Shown: positions 50,204-59,246 of the stretch, piece after piece
Layout: every line of letters begins with the position of its first letter
Position numbering within the stretch: position 1 is the stretch's first letter
Assembly: GCF_016756595.1 (NCBI RefSeq)
Contig: NZ_AP023257.1
Location: 4,418,001-4,482,000, forward strand
Source: Mesorhizobium sp. L-2-11
GTDB lineage: Bacteria > Pseudomonadota > Alphaproteobacteria > Rhizobiales > Rhizobiaceae
DNA: 64,000 nucleotides
Direction of reading: 5' to 3'
Made by a program: the position numbers and the translations under genes
Notes under the pieces: generated by a model
Databases searched by the model: none
What the model saw: the letters and a program-made list of their open reading frames with translations, nothing else
Told to the model about the DNA's origin: nothing

Positions 50204-50665
50204 ATGACCGTCACGAAAAACCTTACCCAGCTCGGCACCAACGTCGAAGCGCCACAGAATCCTGAAGCAGCAGTCCTGGAGACCGTGCCGTTTTCGCGCG
50301 GCGACGGGCCGCCGGCCATCGTTCGCTTCACCTGCCCGGAATTCACCTCGCTCTGTCCGGTCACCGGCCAGCCGGACTTCGCCCACATCGTCATCGACTA
50401 CGCACCCGACACGCTGCTGGTGGAATCGAAGTCGCTGAAGCTGTTCATGACCTCGTTTCGCAACCATGGCGCGTTCCATGAAGAGTGCACCGTCATGATC
50501 GGCCGCCGCATCATCGCCGCGACCAAACCACTGTGGTTGCGGATTGGCGGCTATTGGTATCCGCGCGGCGGCATTCCGATCGACGTGTTCTGGCAGACCG
50601 GCGCGCCGCCGGAAGGTGCATGGCTGCCCGACACCGGTGTTGCGCCCTATCGCGGACGCGGCTGA
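50204..50665 (+). CDS. queF: NADPH-dependent 7-cyano-7-deazaguanine reductase
   Basis: Reduces preQ0 to preQ1 in queuosine synthesis for tRNA. A 153-residue single-domain (YkvM-type) enzyme with the catalytic Cys and Asp in [20 protein letters not shown] near residues 44-63 and the NADPH motif [25 protein letters not shown] segment near 72-92. The ATG at 50204 has AAGGAAC upstream and gives the usual length. It is unrelated to its flanking catabolic genes. I did not recognise a preQ1 riboswitch in the leader. Confidence 0.96.
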   Translation: MTVTKNLTQLGTNVEAPQNPEAAVLETVPFSRGDGPPAIVRFTCPEFTSLCPVTGQPDFAHIVIDYAPDTLLVESKSLKLFMTSFRNHGAFHEECTVMIGRRIIAATKPLWLRIGGYWYPRGGIPIDVFWQTGAPPEGAWLPDTGVAPYRGRG

Positions 50666-50694
50666 GCCTGAGTTTCCATGGAACGTAGGTCGCA

Positions 50695-51879
50695 TCAGTT
50701 GAGCGGCAGCCGCCGGTAGCGGCCGGGATTGTTCGGGTCATTGAAATGGCCCATCGGCCCATGTTCGGCGAAGTGCGCCGCCCAGCGCTTCATCGCAGTG
50801 GGGTCAAGCCCAACGCCCAGTCCGTTGCCCTCCGGCACACGCACGGTGTTGCCGGTCTGCCGGAACGGACCGTCCTTGATGACGTCGCCGATCTGCCAGC
50901 GAAACAGCGACTGCGATGCCTCGGTGATCCACGGCGTCGCCGCAACGACGTGCAGATAGGCCGATGTCATGATGCCGAGATCGTTCGAATAGCACCAGAA
51001 CCCCTTGCCCATCGCTTCGCAGGCGGCGATGAATTTCAGGGTTTTCGACAGTCCGCCGAGTGCTGCGAAATTGCAGACGAAGTAATCCGGCGCGCCGAGC
51101 GCGACCGCCCGTCTGAGATCCGGGATATGCGTGGAGAACGGAATGCGCGAGTGCTGGCGCAGCGCCGCCATCTCCTCGAAGGTTGCGACGGGATCCTCGT
51201 AATTGCGGATGTTAAACGGCTCGATCTCGCGCAGCACCCAGCGCGCGGTGGTCAGCGACCACTGCATGTTGGAATCGAGCCTGATCTGCGCCTTGTTGCC
51301 GAGCGCCTCGCGCAGCATGCGCACCGTCCTGATCTCGAGCTCGGGATCGCCCATGATCAGCTTGCCCTCGAAAATGGTCGAGCCATGCTCCTCGCGCATC
51401 TTCAGGCAGTACTCGACGATCGCTTCGGACGTCATTTCGCCACCCGCTCCGTCCTGCGCGGCGCGAAACGAGAAATACTCCGAAAACGGAATGTCCTTGC
51501 GCACGGCGCCGCCAAGGACTTTGTAGAGCGGCATGCCGAAGACCTTGCCTCTGATGTCCCACAGCGCCAGTTCGACGGCGCCGAAGGCCACCGAAGCGGC
51601 ATTCTCGCCGGTGTTGGCGGTGATCTGCCAGGGCGGCACGCAGCGCGCCTCGCAATCGGCGATGTCGAGCGGATCGGCGCCGATCAGCGCCGGCGCGATC
51701 TCGGCCTTGATCACCTCGCCGAAATGCCACCACGGCGCCTCGCCCAGCCCGACCACGCCTTCGGCCGTCTCGACCTCGATGATCGACTTCGAGGCGCCGC
51801 CATAAAGCCCGGCCGTCCACCAGAATGGCGCGTCTAGCGGAACGTTGACATGGGTGACTCGGATGTTGGTGATCTTCAT
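50695..51879 (-). CDS. Enolase-superfamily protein, glucarate-dehydratase-like, with altered catalytic motif
   Basis: A 394-residue mandelate racemase/muconate lactonising-type protein: N-terminal cap (MKITNIRVTHVNVPLDAPFW), then a barrel. Metal ligands are likely in IRLDSNMQW (Asp) and IRNYEDPV (Glu). Comparison with glucarate dehydratase places FWCYSNDLGI (near residue 300) over the SHSNNH motif that carries its catalytic His; here that His is Tyr. EGKLIMGD replaces the usual Lys-x-Lys pair. Reaction therefore uncertain. Start at 51879, where AAGGGA is close upstream; a GTG at 51897 is possible. It follows the two secreted paralogues by 10 bases and probably ends their operon. Confidence 0.82.
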   Translation of the reverse strand: MKITNIRVTHVNVPLDAPFWWTAGLYGGASKSIIEVETAEGVVGLGEAPWWHFGEVIKAEIAPALIGADPLDIADCEARCVPPWQITANTGENAASVAFGAVELALWDIRGKVFGMPLYKVLGGAVRKDIPFSEYFSFRAAQDGAGGEMTSEAIVEYCLKMREEHGSTIFEGKLIMGDPELEIRTVRMLREALGNKAQIRLDSNMQWSLTTARWVLREIEPFNIRNYEDPVATFEEMAALRQHSRIPFSTHIPDLRRAVALGAPDYFVCNFAALGGLSKTLKFIAACEAMGKGFWCYSNDLGIMTSAYLHVVAATPWITEASQSLFRWQIGDVIKDGPFRQTGNTVRVPEGNGLGVGLDPTAMKRWAAHFAEHGPMGHFNDPNNPGRYRRLPLN

Positions 51880-51889
51880 CGGTCCCTTC

Positions 51890-52396
51890 TTACTCACACT
51901 GATATTGGCTGAGCGCCCATTCGCCGGTCACCGACAGAAGGTCCGCTATCTTCCAGTCGCCGTCGACCTTTTTGAACTTCCATTCCAGCCGGTGCGGATT
52001 GCCGGCAATGATAAAGGCAACGATGACCTTGGCCTCATCGCCTTTGACCGCTTCAACAGTCTTCAGGCTGTTGTCGATCTCGGCCCTGTCGTACGCCGCG
52101 TTGTCGAGCGCCATGTTGGGATCGAGGCATTCGCCCTGCCCCGATTTCCGCAGCGCATCGCTTTTGTCGAGCACCGACTTCGCGGGATCGACGAAATGGC
52201 TGCGCTGAGCCGGATCGAGCTCGAGCCCGACATGCTCGTAAAATGGTTTCACCAGCGCCGTCGGCGAACCCGGCCGCAGCGGAGCTGCCCGTGCATTTTC
52301 TGCTGAGAGCGGCGCGCCGAACACGCCCTGGCCAGCGGTGCTGCTCAAGCCCGCGGCCAGCAGGCACACAGTCGCCAGGCTCGGGGCGCGGGCCAT
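51890..52396 (-). CDS. Secreted protein of unknown function (paralogue 2)
   Basis: A 168-residue protein with an N-terminal signal peptide (SLATVCLLAAGLSSTAGQGVFGA). The mature part has the same plan as its upstream neighbour: VKPFYEHVGLELD near the start, an acidic Cys-containing middle (GECLDPNMALDNAAYD), then KTVEAVKGDEAKVIVAF, a KKVDGDWKIADL segment, and a final Cys (ALSQYQCE). The wxVxDxWKIxDI ending resembles NTF2-like/DUF3828-type periplasmic folds, where the two Cys could form a disulfide. Start at 52396 with GGAG 8 bases upstream. It lies 4 bases after the paralogue. Function unknown. Confidence 0.8.
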   Translation of the reverse strand: MARAPSLATVCLLAAGLSSTAGQGVFGAPLSAENARAAPLRPGSPTALVKPFYEHVGLELDPAQRSHFVDPAKSVLDKSDALRKSGQGECLDPNMALDNAAYDRAEIDNSLKTVEAVKGDEAKVIVAFIIAGNPHRLEWKFKKVDGDWKIADLLSVTGEWALSQYQCE

Positions 52397-52400
52397 GGCA

Positions 52401-52880
52401 TCACTCCGGGGTCTGGCCAGCCAGGCATTCGAGCGCACTCAGCGTCCAACCGCTGGTCTTCGAGGTGATGTCGGCAACCTTCCACTGGCCGTCGACCTTC
52501 CTCAGCGACCAGACCATTTCGCGTTTGGATTCATCGCCTTCCGGGAAAAGGTTGAACGTCACTGTCACCTTGGCGCTGTCGCCATCCACCGCTTCGGACA
52601 GCTTCAGCGTCTTGGCGACCGTCTTCTCGTCAAAGTCCTGCGCGTCGAGACCGGGGGCGAAGTCGATGCAGGGCACCTCGTCCGGCTTGTTCTTCCGGGC
52701 TTGGTCGTTGAGGTCGAACAGCCTTGTCACCGGCTCGGTGAAACGGTCGCGGTATTTCGCGTCGGCCTCGAACTTGACCTCGGGCATGTAGAAGAACTTC
52801 ACCGCATTGGAGGCCGGCCCGGCCAGGGCGGCCGCAGGCGCTGCGATCGAGAGAGCGGCGGCAAGCACAGTCAGTCTCAT
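52401..52880 (-). CDS. Secreted protein of unknown function (paralogue 1)
   Basis: A 159-residue protein beginning MRLTVLAAALSIAAPAAALA, a clear signal peptide. The mature part aligns by eye with the next gene: VKFFYMPEVKFEAD, a Cys-containing EVPCIDFAPGLDAQDFD, then LSEAVDGDSAKVTVTF, the motif RKVDGQWKVADITS and a Cys near the end (LSALECLAG). Probably a periplasmic NTF2-like fold. It lies 113 bases after the solute-binding protein gene and 4 bases before its paralogue, suggesting an ancient tandem duplication. Function unknown. Confidence 0.8.
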   Translation of the reverse strand: MRLTVLAAALSIAAPAAALAGPASNAVKFFYMPEVKFEADAKYRDRFTEPVTRLFDLNDQARKNKPDEVPCIDFAPGLDAQDFDEKTVAKTLKLSEAVDGDSAKVTVTFNLFPEGDESKREMVWSLRKVDGQWKVADITSKTSGWTLSALECLAGQTPE

Positions 52881-52993
52881 CCGATAATCTCCAGGCTTTC
52901 GTGACCGTTCAATACCACGAATCCTGCATCCCGGCTTTTTTGCGGCCCATGAGATCCGCCCCATTTAACTCAGGCGCCCCTGGGGCATTTAAC

Positions 52994-54643
52994 TCAGGCG
53001 TCCAGCCAGACGTTCTGGAGATCCATCTGGAAAGTCTGGTGGACCGCGTAGTTCTTCACCTTGTTGTTCATGTGGCTGTACAGCTTCTGCCAGAACGGCT
53101 GAATGATGACGCCCGAATCCTGCAGGATCTGCTCGACGTCCTTCATCACCTCGCGGCGCTTCTCCACGTCGATGAGTGAGAGAGCCTGCTTGAGCTTGGC
53201 GTCGAAATCAGGATTCGAATAAGCCGTTTCATTCCAGGCCTCGCCGGTGCGATAGCCGAGCGCCAGCACCTGAACGCCGAGCGGGCGCATGTACCAGATG
53301 GTCATGGAATAGGGGTATTTCGTCCAGTCGTTCCAGAAGGTCGATCCTGGCAGCACCGTGCGCTTCACCTTGATCCCGGCATCGCGCAACTGGCCGGCAA
53401 TCGCGTCGCCGGTGTTCTTTTGCCAATCGTCCTCGACGGTGATCAGTTCATGCTCGAAATCGGCCTGACCGGCCTCGGCCATCAGCTTCTTGGCGCCGGC
53501 CGCATCGCGTGTCTTCTTGGGCAGCGGAAAATATTCCGGATGGATCGGGCTGACGTGGTGGTTTTCACCTGGGGTGCCGCGCCCGGCGTAGCCAAGTTCG
53601 AGCACCGCATTGTTGTCGACGGCCATTTGCAGGGCGTTGCGTACCCGCTTGTCATCATAAGGCTTGTGCGTGATGTTGGTGCGGGCAACGAGCGTGGTTG
53701 CTGTCGCGACCTCCGATTTCACCAGATCCATCTGGTCGAGGATGTCGATGAAGTCGGCGGGTGTCTCGAAATTGACGTCGATTTCGCCTGATTCGAATGC
53801 GTTCACCGAGGCGTTGAAGTCGGTGCCGTAGTCGATGAATTCGACGCTGTCGAGCGGCGCTTCACCGCCCCACCATTTGCCATTCTCGCGACGTTTGACG
53901 ACCGCGTTCTGGCCGACCGAATAAGACACAAGCTCGAATGGCCCGGTGCCGATCGGCTTGGCGATCGGATCGGCGCCGTCGGCATCGAATTTGCGGTGGA
54001 CGACGAGCGCCGGATAGTCGGTGAAGTTCGGAATCAGCGAGATATCGGGTTCGTTCAGCGTCAGCTTGACCGTGTTGTCGTCGACCTTGGTGATCGCCCC
54101 GTCCCTGGCCTTGCCGGTTTTGGTGTCGATCAGCGCACCGACGCGGGCGGCCATCGAATTGCCGGCGGCATCCTTCTCGCACCAGCGCGTCAGATTGAAG
54201 ACCACGTCGTCGGCGTTGAAGGCGTCGCCATTGTTCCAGGTGATGCCCTTGCGCAGATGCAGCACATATTCGGTGGCGTCGTCGTTGACGTCCCAGCTCT
54301 CGAGCAGGACCGGCTCGAAAGTGAATTCGCGGGTGTAGCGGACAAGCGGCTCGAGCCAGCAGCGCGAAATGTTGGCAAGCTCCACCCAGTCGTAAGTACG
54401 CGGATCCTTCTGCGCCTTTACCGACATCGATACGCGCAGCGTTCCGCCTTTCTTGGGCTCTTCGGCCAAAGCCCGTCCCGGCACCGCAAGACCGATCATA
54501 GCGTAGGCAAGGGCAGTCGATGCCCCGAAGGCACTTGCCAGCGCCAGAAACTCGCGCCGGTCCATCCGGCCTGAGCGGGCTTCTTCAGCCATCGCCTCGA
54601 TAACGCTGGGGACACGATCACCGTTGTTTCTGAAGACTGCCAT
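52994..54643 (-). CDS. ABC transporter substrate-binding protein, family 5 (peptide/opine type)
   Basis: A 549-residue periplasmic binding protein of the DppA/OppA class. The N-terminus has a twin-arginine export signal ([15 protein letters not shown] near residues 27-41, then a hydrophobic stretch ending AVPGRALA). Family segments: [25 protein letters not shown] near 125, [14 protein letters not shown] near 225, and [18 protein letters not shown] near 335. No permease or ATPase gene accompanies it in the window. It follows the MttB-family gene by 42 bases, so its ligand is probably related to that enzyme's substrate; this is inference. Confidence 0.93.
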   Translation of the reverse strand: MAVFRNNGDRVPSVIEAMAEEARSGRMDRREFLALASAFGASTALAYAMIGLAVPGRALAEEPKKGGTLRVSMSVKAQKDPRTYDWVELANISRCWLEPLVRYTREFTFEPVLLESWDVNDDATEYVLHLRKGITWNNGDAFNADDVVFNLTRWCEKDAAGNSMAARVGALIDTKTGKARDGAITKVDDNTVKLTLNEPDISLIPNFTDYPALVVHRKFDADGADPIAKPIGTGPFELVSYSVGQNAVVKRRENGKWWGGEAPLDSVEFIDYGTDFNASVNAFESGEIDVNFETPADFIDILDQMDLVKSEVATATTLVARTNITHKPYDDKRVRNALQMAVDNNAVLELGYAGRGTPGENHHVSPIHPEYFPLPKKTRDAAGAKKLMAEAGQADFEHELITVEDDWQKNTGDAIAGQLRDAGIKVKRTVLPGSTFWNDWTKYPYSMTIWYMRPLGVQVLALGYRTGEAWNETAYSNPDFDAKLKQALSLIDVEKRREVMKDVEQILQDSGVIIQPFWQKLYSHMNNKVKNYAVHQTFQMDLQNVWLDA

Positions 54644-54685
54644 TGTTTCCTCCCTTATGGTTTCCTTGGGTCTTCGCCCGTTGGA

Positions 54686-56236
54686 TTAACTAACGCTGTC
54701 CGGCAGCTTCTCCTCGCGCAGCGCGATCAAATCTTTGAGACCATCGGCGATGCCTTCATCGAGCTTCGGCTCCTCATAATCCGCGAGCATGTTGCGCGCT
54801 TTCTCGCGGCCGCGCGTGTCGTGGTCCTTTGCCCCTTCAGCCTTCCACTGTTCGTACGAATTGAAGTCCATGATGCTGGGCATGAAGAACGCGGACTCGA
54901 AATGCTCGAGCGTGTGCTTGGTGCCGAGGAAATGGCCCTGCGGCCCGACCTCGCGGATCGCCGCCAGCGCTTCCTTGAAGTCGTCGAACGGCAGGCCGCC
55001 GGCATATTTGTACCAGCCGACAAGCTGTTCGCAGTCCGTCGCGAATTTTGAATAGCCGCAGGTCAGGCCGGCCTCGAGCCATCCGGCGGAGTGCCAGATG
55101 TAATTGGCGCCGGCAAGGATGGCGGCATGCATCAGCATGTTCGCCTCGTAGCCCGCCTGGGCATCGTTGAGTTTCGACCCGACATGGAAGCCCGACGTGC
55201 GCCAGGGCAGCCGGTATTTCCGCGCCAGTGCTCCCATCAGATACATCATCTGGGCGGCCTCGGGCGTGCCGCCCATCGGCGCGCCGGTCTTCATGTCGAC
55301 CGTGACCATGAACTGTCCGTAGATCTGCGGTGAACCCGGACGCAGCAGTTGCGTGAAGGCGACGCCCGCCAGCGCTTCGGCATTGACCTGCGCCACCGCT
55401 CCCACCGCCGAGGCCGAAGTCGAGGCGCCGCACAGCGCGAACGGCGCCAGGATCAACGGCTGGTTGTGACGCGCATAGACCTTCATCGCGTCCAGCATGG
55501 TGGCGTCCCATACCAGTGGGGAGTTGCAATTGGTGATCGCGACCAACACAGGGTTGTCACGGACAACATCGTCGCCGAACACGATGCCCGCCATCGTCAT
55601 CGTGTCTTCGGCGCGATCCTTTGATGTCACGATGCCCATGAACGGCTTGTCGGAATGCTTCAGTGCCGAATGGATGATGTGGAGGTGACGCTTCGGCACC
55701 GCAATTTCCATCGGCTCGCAGATGATCGAGCTCGACGAATGCAGCGCCGGCGCCATGTAAGCGAGCTTATGAAAATTCTGAAGGTCGGCGAGCGTGCCAT
55801 AGCGCCTGACGTTGTCGAGGTCGCGCACGTAAGGCGCGCCATACATCGGCACGAAAATGGAATTTTTGCCGCCGACGCGGACCGAGCGCTCAGGGTTGCG
55901 GGCATTGAGCGTGAACTCCGCCGGGACCTTCGAGACCAGCTCCATCAAGAGCGCGCGGTCAATGCGGACGCGCGTCTCAGAGACATCGGCTCCGGCGGCC
56001 TGCCACAGTGCTATGGCCTCGTCGTCGCGGAACTCGCAGCCAACCTCTTCCAGGATCGAGAGCGACGCCTGGTGGATCAGCTCGACAGCCTCGTCCGGGA
56101 CCATTTGGTATGCGGGTATGTTGCGAACCAGCGTCGGAAACGACGCCATCGGAGTTCCCCGCAGTGCCTTGCGGCCCAGGCGGCCGCCACCTCGGCGGCT
56201 GGCGTGTTCGGCGACTTCGGCGGCCGGTGCGTTCAT
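54686..56236 (-). CDS. Trimethylamine methyltransferase (MttB) family protein, non-pyrrolysine type
   Basis: A 516-residue MttB-superfamily protein (Pfam MTTB). Non-pyrrolysine members move a methyl group from quaternary amines such as glycine betaine, proline betaine or carnitine to a corrinoid protein. Family features: ELIHQASLSILEEVGCEF near residues 52-69, VRVGGKNSIFVPMYGAPYVRD near 118, ITNCNSPLVWDATMLDAM near 230, and GGTPEAAQMMYLMGALA near 328. No in-frame amber codon is seen. A strong GGGAGG precedes the ATG. It is the first gene of the set that includes the binding protein, and it diverges from a LysR gene. No corrinoid protein gene is nearby, so the methyl acceptor is unknown. Confidence 0.9.
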   Translation of the reverse strand: MNAPAAEVAEHASRRGGGRLGRKALRGTPMASFPTLVRNIPAYQMVPDEAVELIHQASLSILEEVGCEFRDDEAIALWQAAGADVSETRVRIDRALLMELVSKVPAEFTLNARNPERSVRVGGKNSIFVPMYGAPYVRDLDNVRRYGTLADLQNFHKLAYMAPALHSSSSIICEPMEIAVPKRHLHIIHSALKHSDKPFMGIVTSKDRAEDTMTMAGIVFGDDVVRDNPVLVAITNCNSPLVWDATMLDAMKVYARHNQPLILAPFALCGASTSASAVGAVAQVNAEALAGVAFTQLLRPGSPQIYGQFMVTVDMKTGAPMGGTPEAAQMMYLMGALARKYRLPWRTSGFHVGSKLNDAQAGYEANMLMHAAILAGANYIWHSAGWLEAGLTCGYSKFATDCEQLVGWYKYAGGLPFDDFKEALAAIREVGPQGHFLGTKHTLEHFESAFFMPSIMDFNSYEQWKAEGAKDHDTRGREKARNMLADYEEPKLDEGIADGLKDLIALREEKLPDSVS

Positions 56237-56315
56237 GGCAACTCTATCCTCCCAATGATGACCAGCCTAGCGACAGGAAATATGGCTGTGACGCTGGAAA
56301 ATCCTGATTACTTGT

Positions 56316-56330
56316 ATAAGCTCAGCTTAT
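56316..56330. promoter_or_regulatory. Candidate LysR-type operator between mttB-family gene and LysR
   Basis: ATAAGCTCAGCTTAT, a 6-bp inverted repeat with a 3-base centre of the T-N11-A type, overlapping the first two bases of the LysR start codon. Position fits autoregulation and control of the divergent MttB-family operon. Confidence 0.5.
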
Positions 56331-57231
56331 GCGAAGCTTGCGCCATCTGCTGCCCTCGGCCGGCAGCCTGATCGTTTTCGAGGCCGCCGGCCGGCTGTCG
56401 AGCTTTACCGCCGCCGGGCGGGAGCTCGGCATGACGCAGGCTGCCGTGTCCTATGCGATCCGCGGCCTTGAAGAGCAGCTCGGCGCGATACTCTTCCAGC
56501 GCCGCCATCGTCAGGTCAGCCTCACCGAAGCCGGCGAGCGTTTCCACGCCGACGTCTCACTCGGCCTGTCGCACATCCGCAAGTCGGCGGAGGATCTGCG
56601 CCTACAGGCGACCGGCGGCCATGTGACGCTTGCCGCCTCGACCGCTTTCGGCTCGTTCTGGATGATGCCGCGCCTGCAGCAGTTCCGCGACGAACTGCCG
56701 GGCATCGACCTGCGCATCCAGACCGCCGACCGCGATCTCGACATCATCGTCGAGGGCATCCCGCTCGCTGTGCGCGGTGGCGAGCCACGGGAATGGCCGG
56801 ACTATCATTCGTTGCCACTGGCCGATGAGGAGATATTCCCGGTTGCCGGCGTGAGCTATGTGGCACGGTTCGGGCTGCCGGATACCGTCGAGGATCTGCC
56901 ATCACATCGGCTCATCCATCTCGAAGAGCCGTTTCGCGAGGCTGCGAGCTGGGACGAGTGGTTCGCCTCGGCCGGGGTCAACATCACCGATGCCGGGCGC
57001 GGATTGCGCATCAACGATTATGCGCTGGTGATCCAGGCGGTCATGGAAGGGCAAGGCATTGCGCTCGGCTGGGGCCACCTCGCCGAGCGCCTGCTGGCGT
57101 CAGGACTGCTGGTGCGTGCGACCGGCCACACGATGACGACCGGCAAGGGCTTTCATGTCATCTGGTCGAAAACCCGCGAGCTCAGCGACAATGCCCGCAA
57201 GGTGCGGGACTGGCTGGCTGCGCAGGCGTGA
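56329..57231 (+). CDS. LysR-family regulator (GcvA-like) divergent from the MttB-family operon
   Basis: A 300-residue LysR regulator: helix-turn-helix GRLSSFTAAGRELGMTQAAVSYAIRGLEEQLGAI (residues about 23-56 in parts) and a periplasmic-binding-like effector domain from about 90 on. The effector domain has the GcvA-type segment RIQTADRDLDIIVEGIPLAVRGG. Its start is 92 bases from that of the MttB-family gene and a palindrome overlaps its start, so it very likely controls that operon. Effector unknown, perhaps the methylated amine. Confidence 0.9.
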   Translation: MRSLRHLLPSAGSLIVFEAAGRLSSFTAAGRELGMTQAAVSYAIRGLEEQLGAILFQRRHRQVSLTEAGERFHADVSLGLSHIRKSAEDLRLQATGGHVTLAASTAFGSFWMMPRLQQFRDELPGIDLRIQTADRDLDIIVEGIPLAVRGGEPREWPDYHSLPLADEEIFPVAGVSYVARFGLPDTVEDLPSHRLIHLEEPFREAASWDEWFASAGVNITDAGRGLRINDYALVIQAVMEGQGIALGWGHLAERLLASGLLVRATGHTMTTGKGFHVIWSKTRELSDNARKVRDWLAAQA

Positions 57232-57246
57232 GGCTCCCATTAATGC

Positions 57247-58239
57247 TCAATCAACCGTCACGACGATCTTGCCGAATTGCTCGTTCGACTCGAGAAAGCG
57301 ATGCGCTTCGACGATCTGCTCGAATGGAAAGGTTTTGGCGATCGCCGGCTTTAGCGAACCTGACATCAATCCGTCGAGGATGAACGCCTTGGCAGCTTCC
57401 AACTTCACCGGATCGCCAGTGATCTCGTGGACGAGATAGCCGCGCAGCGTCAGCGTCTTGGCCAGCACAGCGAACAGCGGGAACGGCGTCGGCTCGGGGC
57501 TCAAGCCGCCATATTCGATGAGAATGCCACCCCGTGCCATCGCCACCGTCAGAGGCGCGAAAATCGGGCCGCCGACCGAGTCGAACACCACTCGGATGTT
57601 GTCCGGACTGGCGATTTCCTTCAGCCGGGCTTCCAAATCTTCGTCCGCTGAAGCGACGACATGGGCCGCGCCGAACTTGAGCAGGGCGTGTCTCTTGGCA
57701 GATGTCCGCGTGACCGCGATCGCGGTCGCACCAACGATGTTGGCAATCTGGATCGCGGCAAGTCCGACACTGCTCGATGCCGCGGTGATGACGACAAAGT
57801 CGTCCCTGCTGAGCTTGGCAATGTCGATCAGTGCGCCATAGGCGGTGAGATATTGCATCCAGACGGCTGCCGCCTCTTCCCAGGTAAGCGATGGCGGGTG
57901 CTTGACCACAAGCTCGGCGGGATATGTGGCAATCTCACCATAGGCGGGCCAGCGGGCCATCGATAATGGCGGCACGACGCTGACGGCGTCACCTGGCGCA
58001 AAACCGTGCACGGCTTCGCCGACCGCTTCGACGACACCCGCTGCCTCAAGGCCAAGACCGGAAGGCAACGGCGGCGCCTGGATATAAGTGCCCGAACGCA
58101 GCAGAGCCTCGGCTCGGTTGAGACCCAGTGCCTTGACCCGGATCTGAATCTCGCCCCGACCGAGCGCGGGAATATCGAGATTCTCGATGCGCAGAACCTC
58201 GGGACCACCATGCTCATGAAAGCGAACAACACGTGCCAT
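57247..58239 (-). CDS. Quinone oxidoreductase/zinc-type alcohol dehydrogenase family, NADPH-dependent
   Basis: A 330-residue medium-chain reductase of the quinone oxidoreductase branch: MARVVRFHEHGGPEVLRIEN, then LGLNRAEALLRSGTY, the family motif near 45, and the cofactor fold VVITAASSSVGLAAIQIANIVGA near 143-165. It lacks the structural-zinc cysteines, so it is zinc-independent. It probably reduces quinones or activated alkenes with NADPH. Start at 58239. It diverges from a LysR gene across 104 bases, the usual arrangement for an inducible detoxifying reductase. Confidence 0.9.
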   Translation of the reverse strand: MARVVRFHEHGGPEVLRIENLDIPALGRGEIQIRVKALGLNRAEALLRSGTYIQAPPLPSGLGLEAAGVVEAVGEAVHGFAPGDAVSVVPPLSMARWPAYGEIATYPAELVVKHPPSLTWEEAAAVWMQYLTAYGALIDIAKLSRDDFVVITAASSSVGLAAIQIANIVGATAIAVTRTSAKRHALLKFGAAHVVASADEDLEARLKEIASPDNIRVVFDSVGGPIFAPLTVAMARGGILIEYGGLSPEPTPFPLFAVLAKTLTLRGYLVHEITGDPVKLEAAKAFILDGLMSGSLKPAIAKTFPFEQIVEAHRFLESNEQFGKIVVTVD

Positions 58240-58343
58240 GCGGTCATAACTCCAAAATATTTGATCCGAATGCGCTATGCCAGCGGCCATCCGGCAGATA
58301 AATGGTTGCTTGGGCAAGACAGTAGAAACTGGACGTTTTGAAT

Positions 58344-59246
58344 ATGGATCGTCTTACGAGCATGGCCGTGTTCGTCAAAACCGTCGATCTCGGCTCGTTC
58401 GCGGCGACTGCTGCCGCTCTCGACCTGTCCGGACCGATGGTCGGCAAGCATGTCCGGTTTCTCGAGGAGCGTCTGGGCGTGCGCCTCATCAACCGGACCA
58501 CACGCCGTCAGAGCCTGACCGACTTCGGGCGCGCCTACTATGAGCGCTGCCGGATGGTACTCGCTGAAGCCGAAGCTGCGGATGCACTCGTGGCCGATCA
58601 ACTTTCCGAACCACGCGGAAAGCTGCGCGTCATCATGCCCGTGCACTTCGGCCGGCGCTGCGTTGCCCCGATCCTGCTGGAGCTTGCGCAGCGATATCCC
58701 GCTCTGGAACTCGACCTGTCGTTCGGCGATCCCATCGCCGATCTTGCAGAGGATGGCTGCGATCTTGCCATCCGGACCGGCAATCTGGAAGACCAAGCCG
58801 GCGTGATGGCGCGTCGCGTCGCGCGCCAGCGCATGGTCGTCTGCGCGTCGCCATCCTATCTCGAGATGCATGGGTTGCCACGGCAGATAGAGGATCTCGG
58901 CAACCACCAGACCATCATCTACCGCCGTTCGGGCCGTGTCGTTCAACCGTGGCTGTTCCCGCGCCACGGCCAGCCTGCCCTGGAAGTCATGCCGGTCAGC
59001 CGGCTGCGGCTCGACGACCTCGCTGCAATCGCCGATGCTGCGGCAGCAGGCATGGGGCTCGCCTGGCTGCCATACTGGCTGGTCCGTGAGCGCATTCAGG
59101 CCGGCACACTTGTCCCGCTGTTGCCGGAACAGCCGGGATTTCTTTACGACGCCTACGCGCTCTGGCTGCAGACGCCTCACTTGCCGCTGAAGGTCCGCCT
59201 TGCCGTCGACGCACTGGCAGCGGCACTGCCCAGGCTGATGAGTTGA
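58344..59246 (+). CDS. LysR-family regulator divergent from the quinone oxidoreductase
   Basis: A 300-residue LysR protein, with MDRLTSMAVFVKTVDLGSFA and the helix-turn-helix GPMVGKHVRFLEERLGVRL, then an effector domain (LDLSFGDPIADLAEDGCDLAIRTG in parts, near 125). This subgroup (CrgA/YafC-like) often controls the adjacent oxidoreductase. ATG at 58344 preferred to the TTG at 58338. It likely represses or activates the divergent gene; the effector is unknown. Confidence 0.9.
   Translation: MDRLTSMAVFVKTVDLGSFAATAAALDLSGPMVGKHVRFLEERLGVRLINRTTRRQSLTDFGRAYYERCRMVLAEAEAADALVADQLSEPRGKLRVIMPVHFGRRCVAPILLELAQRYPALELDLSFGDPIADLAEDGCDLAIRTGNLEDQAGVMARRVARQRMVVCASPSYLEMHGLPRQIEDLGNHQTIIYRRSGRVVQPWLFPRHGQPALEVMPVSRLRLDDLAAIADAAAAGMGLAWLPYWLVRERIQAGTLVPLLPEQPGFLYDAYALWLQTPHLPLKVRLAVDALAAALPRLMS

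Noticed and set aside
48319..50265. 648-residue plus-strand open frame opposite the flavoprotein gene
   Set aside because: Antisense shadow of a well-supported gene, and it overlaps the start of queF in another frame.
54686..56236. Pyrrolysine-containing MttB
   Set aside because: The frame reads through 516 residues with no in-frame amber codon, so this is the non-pyrrolysine type.
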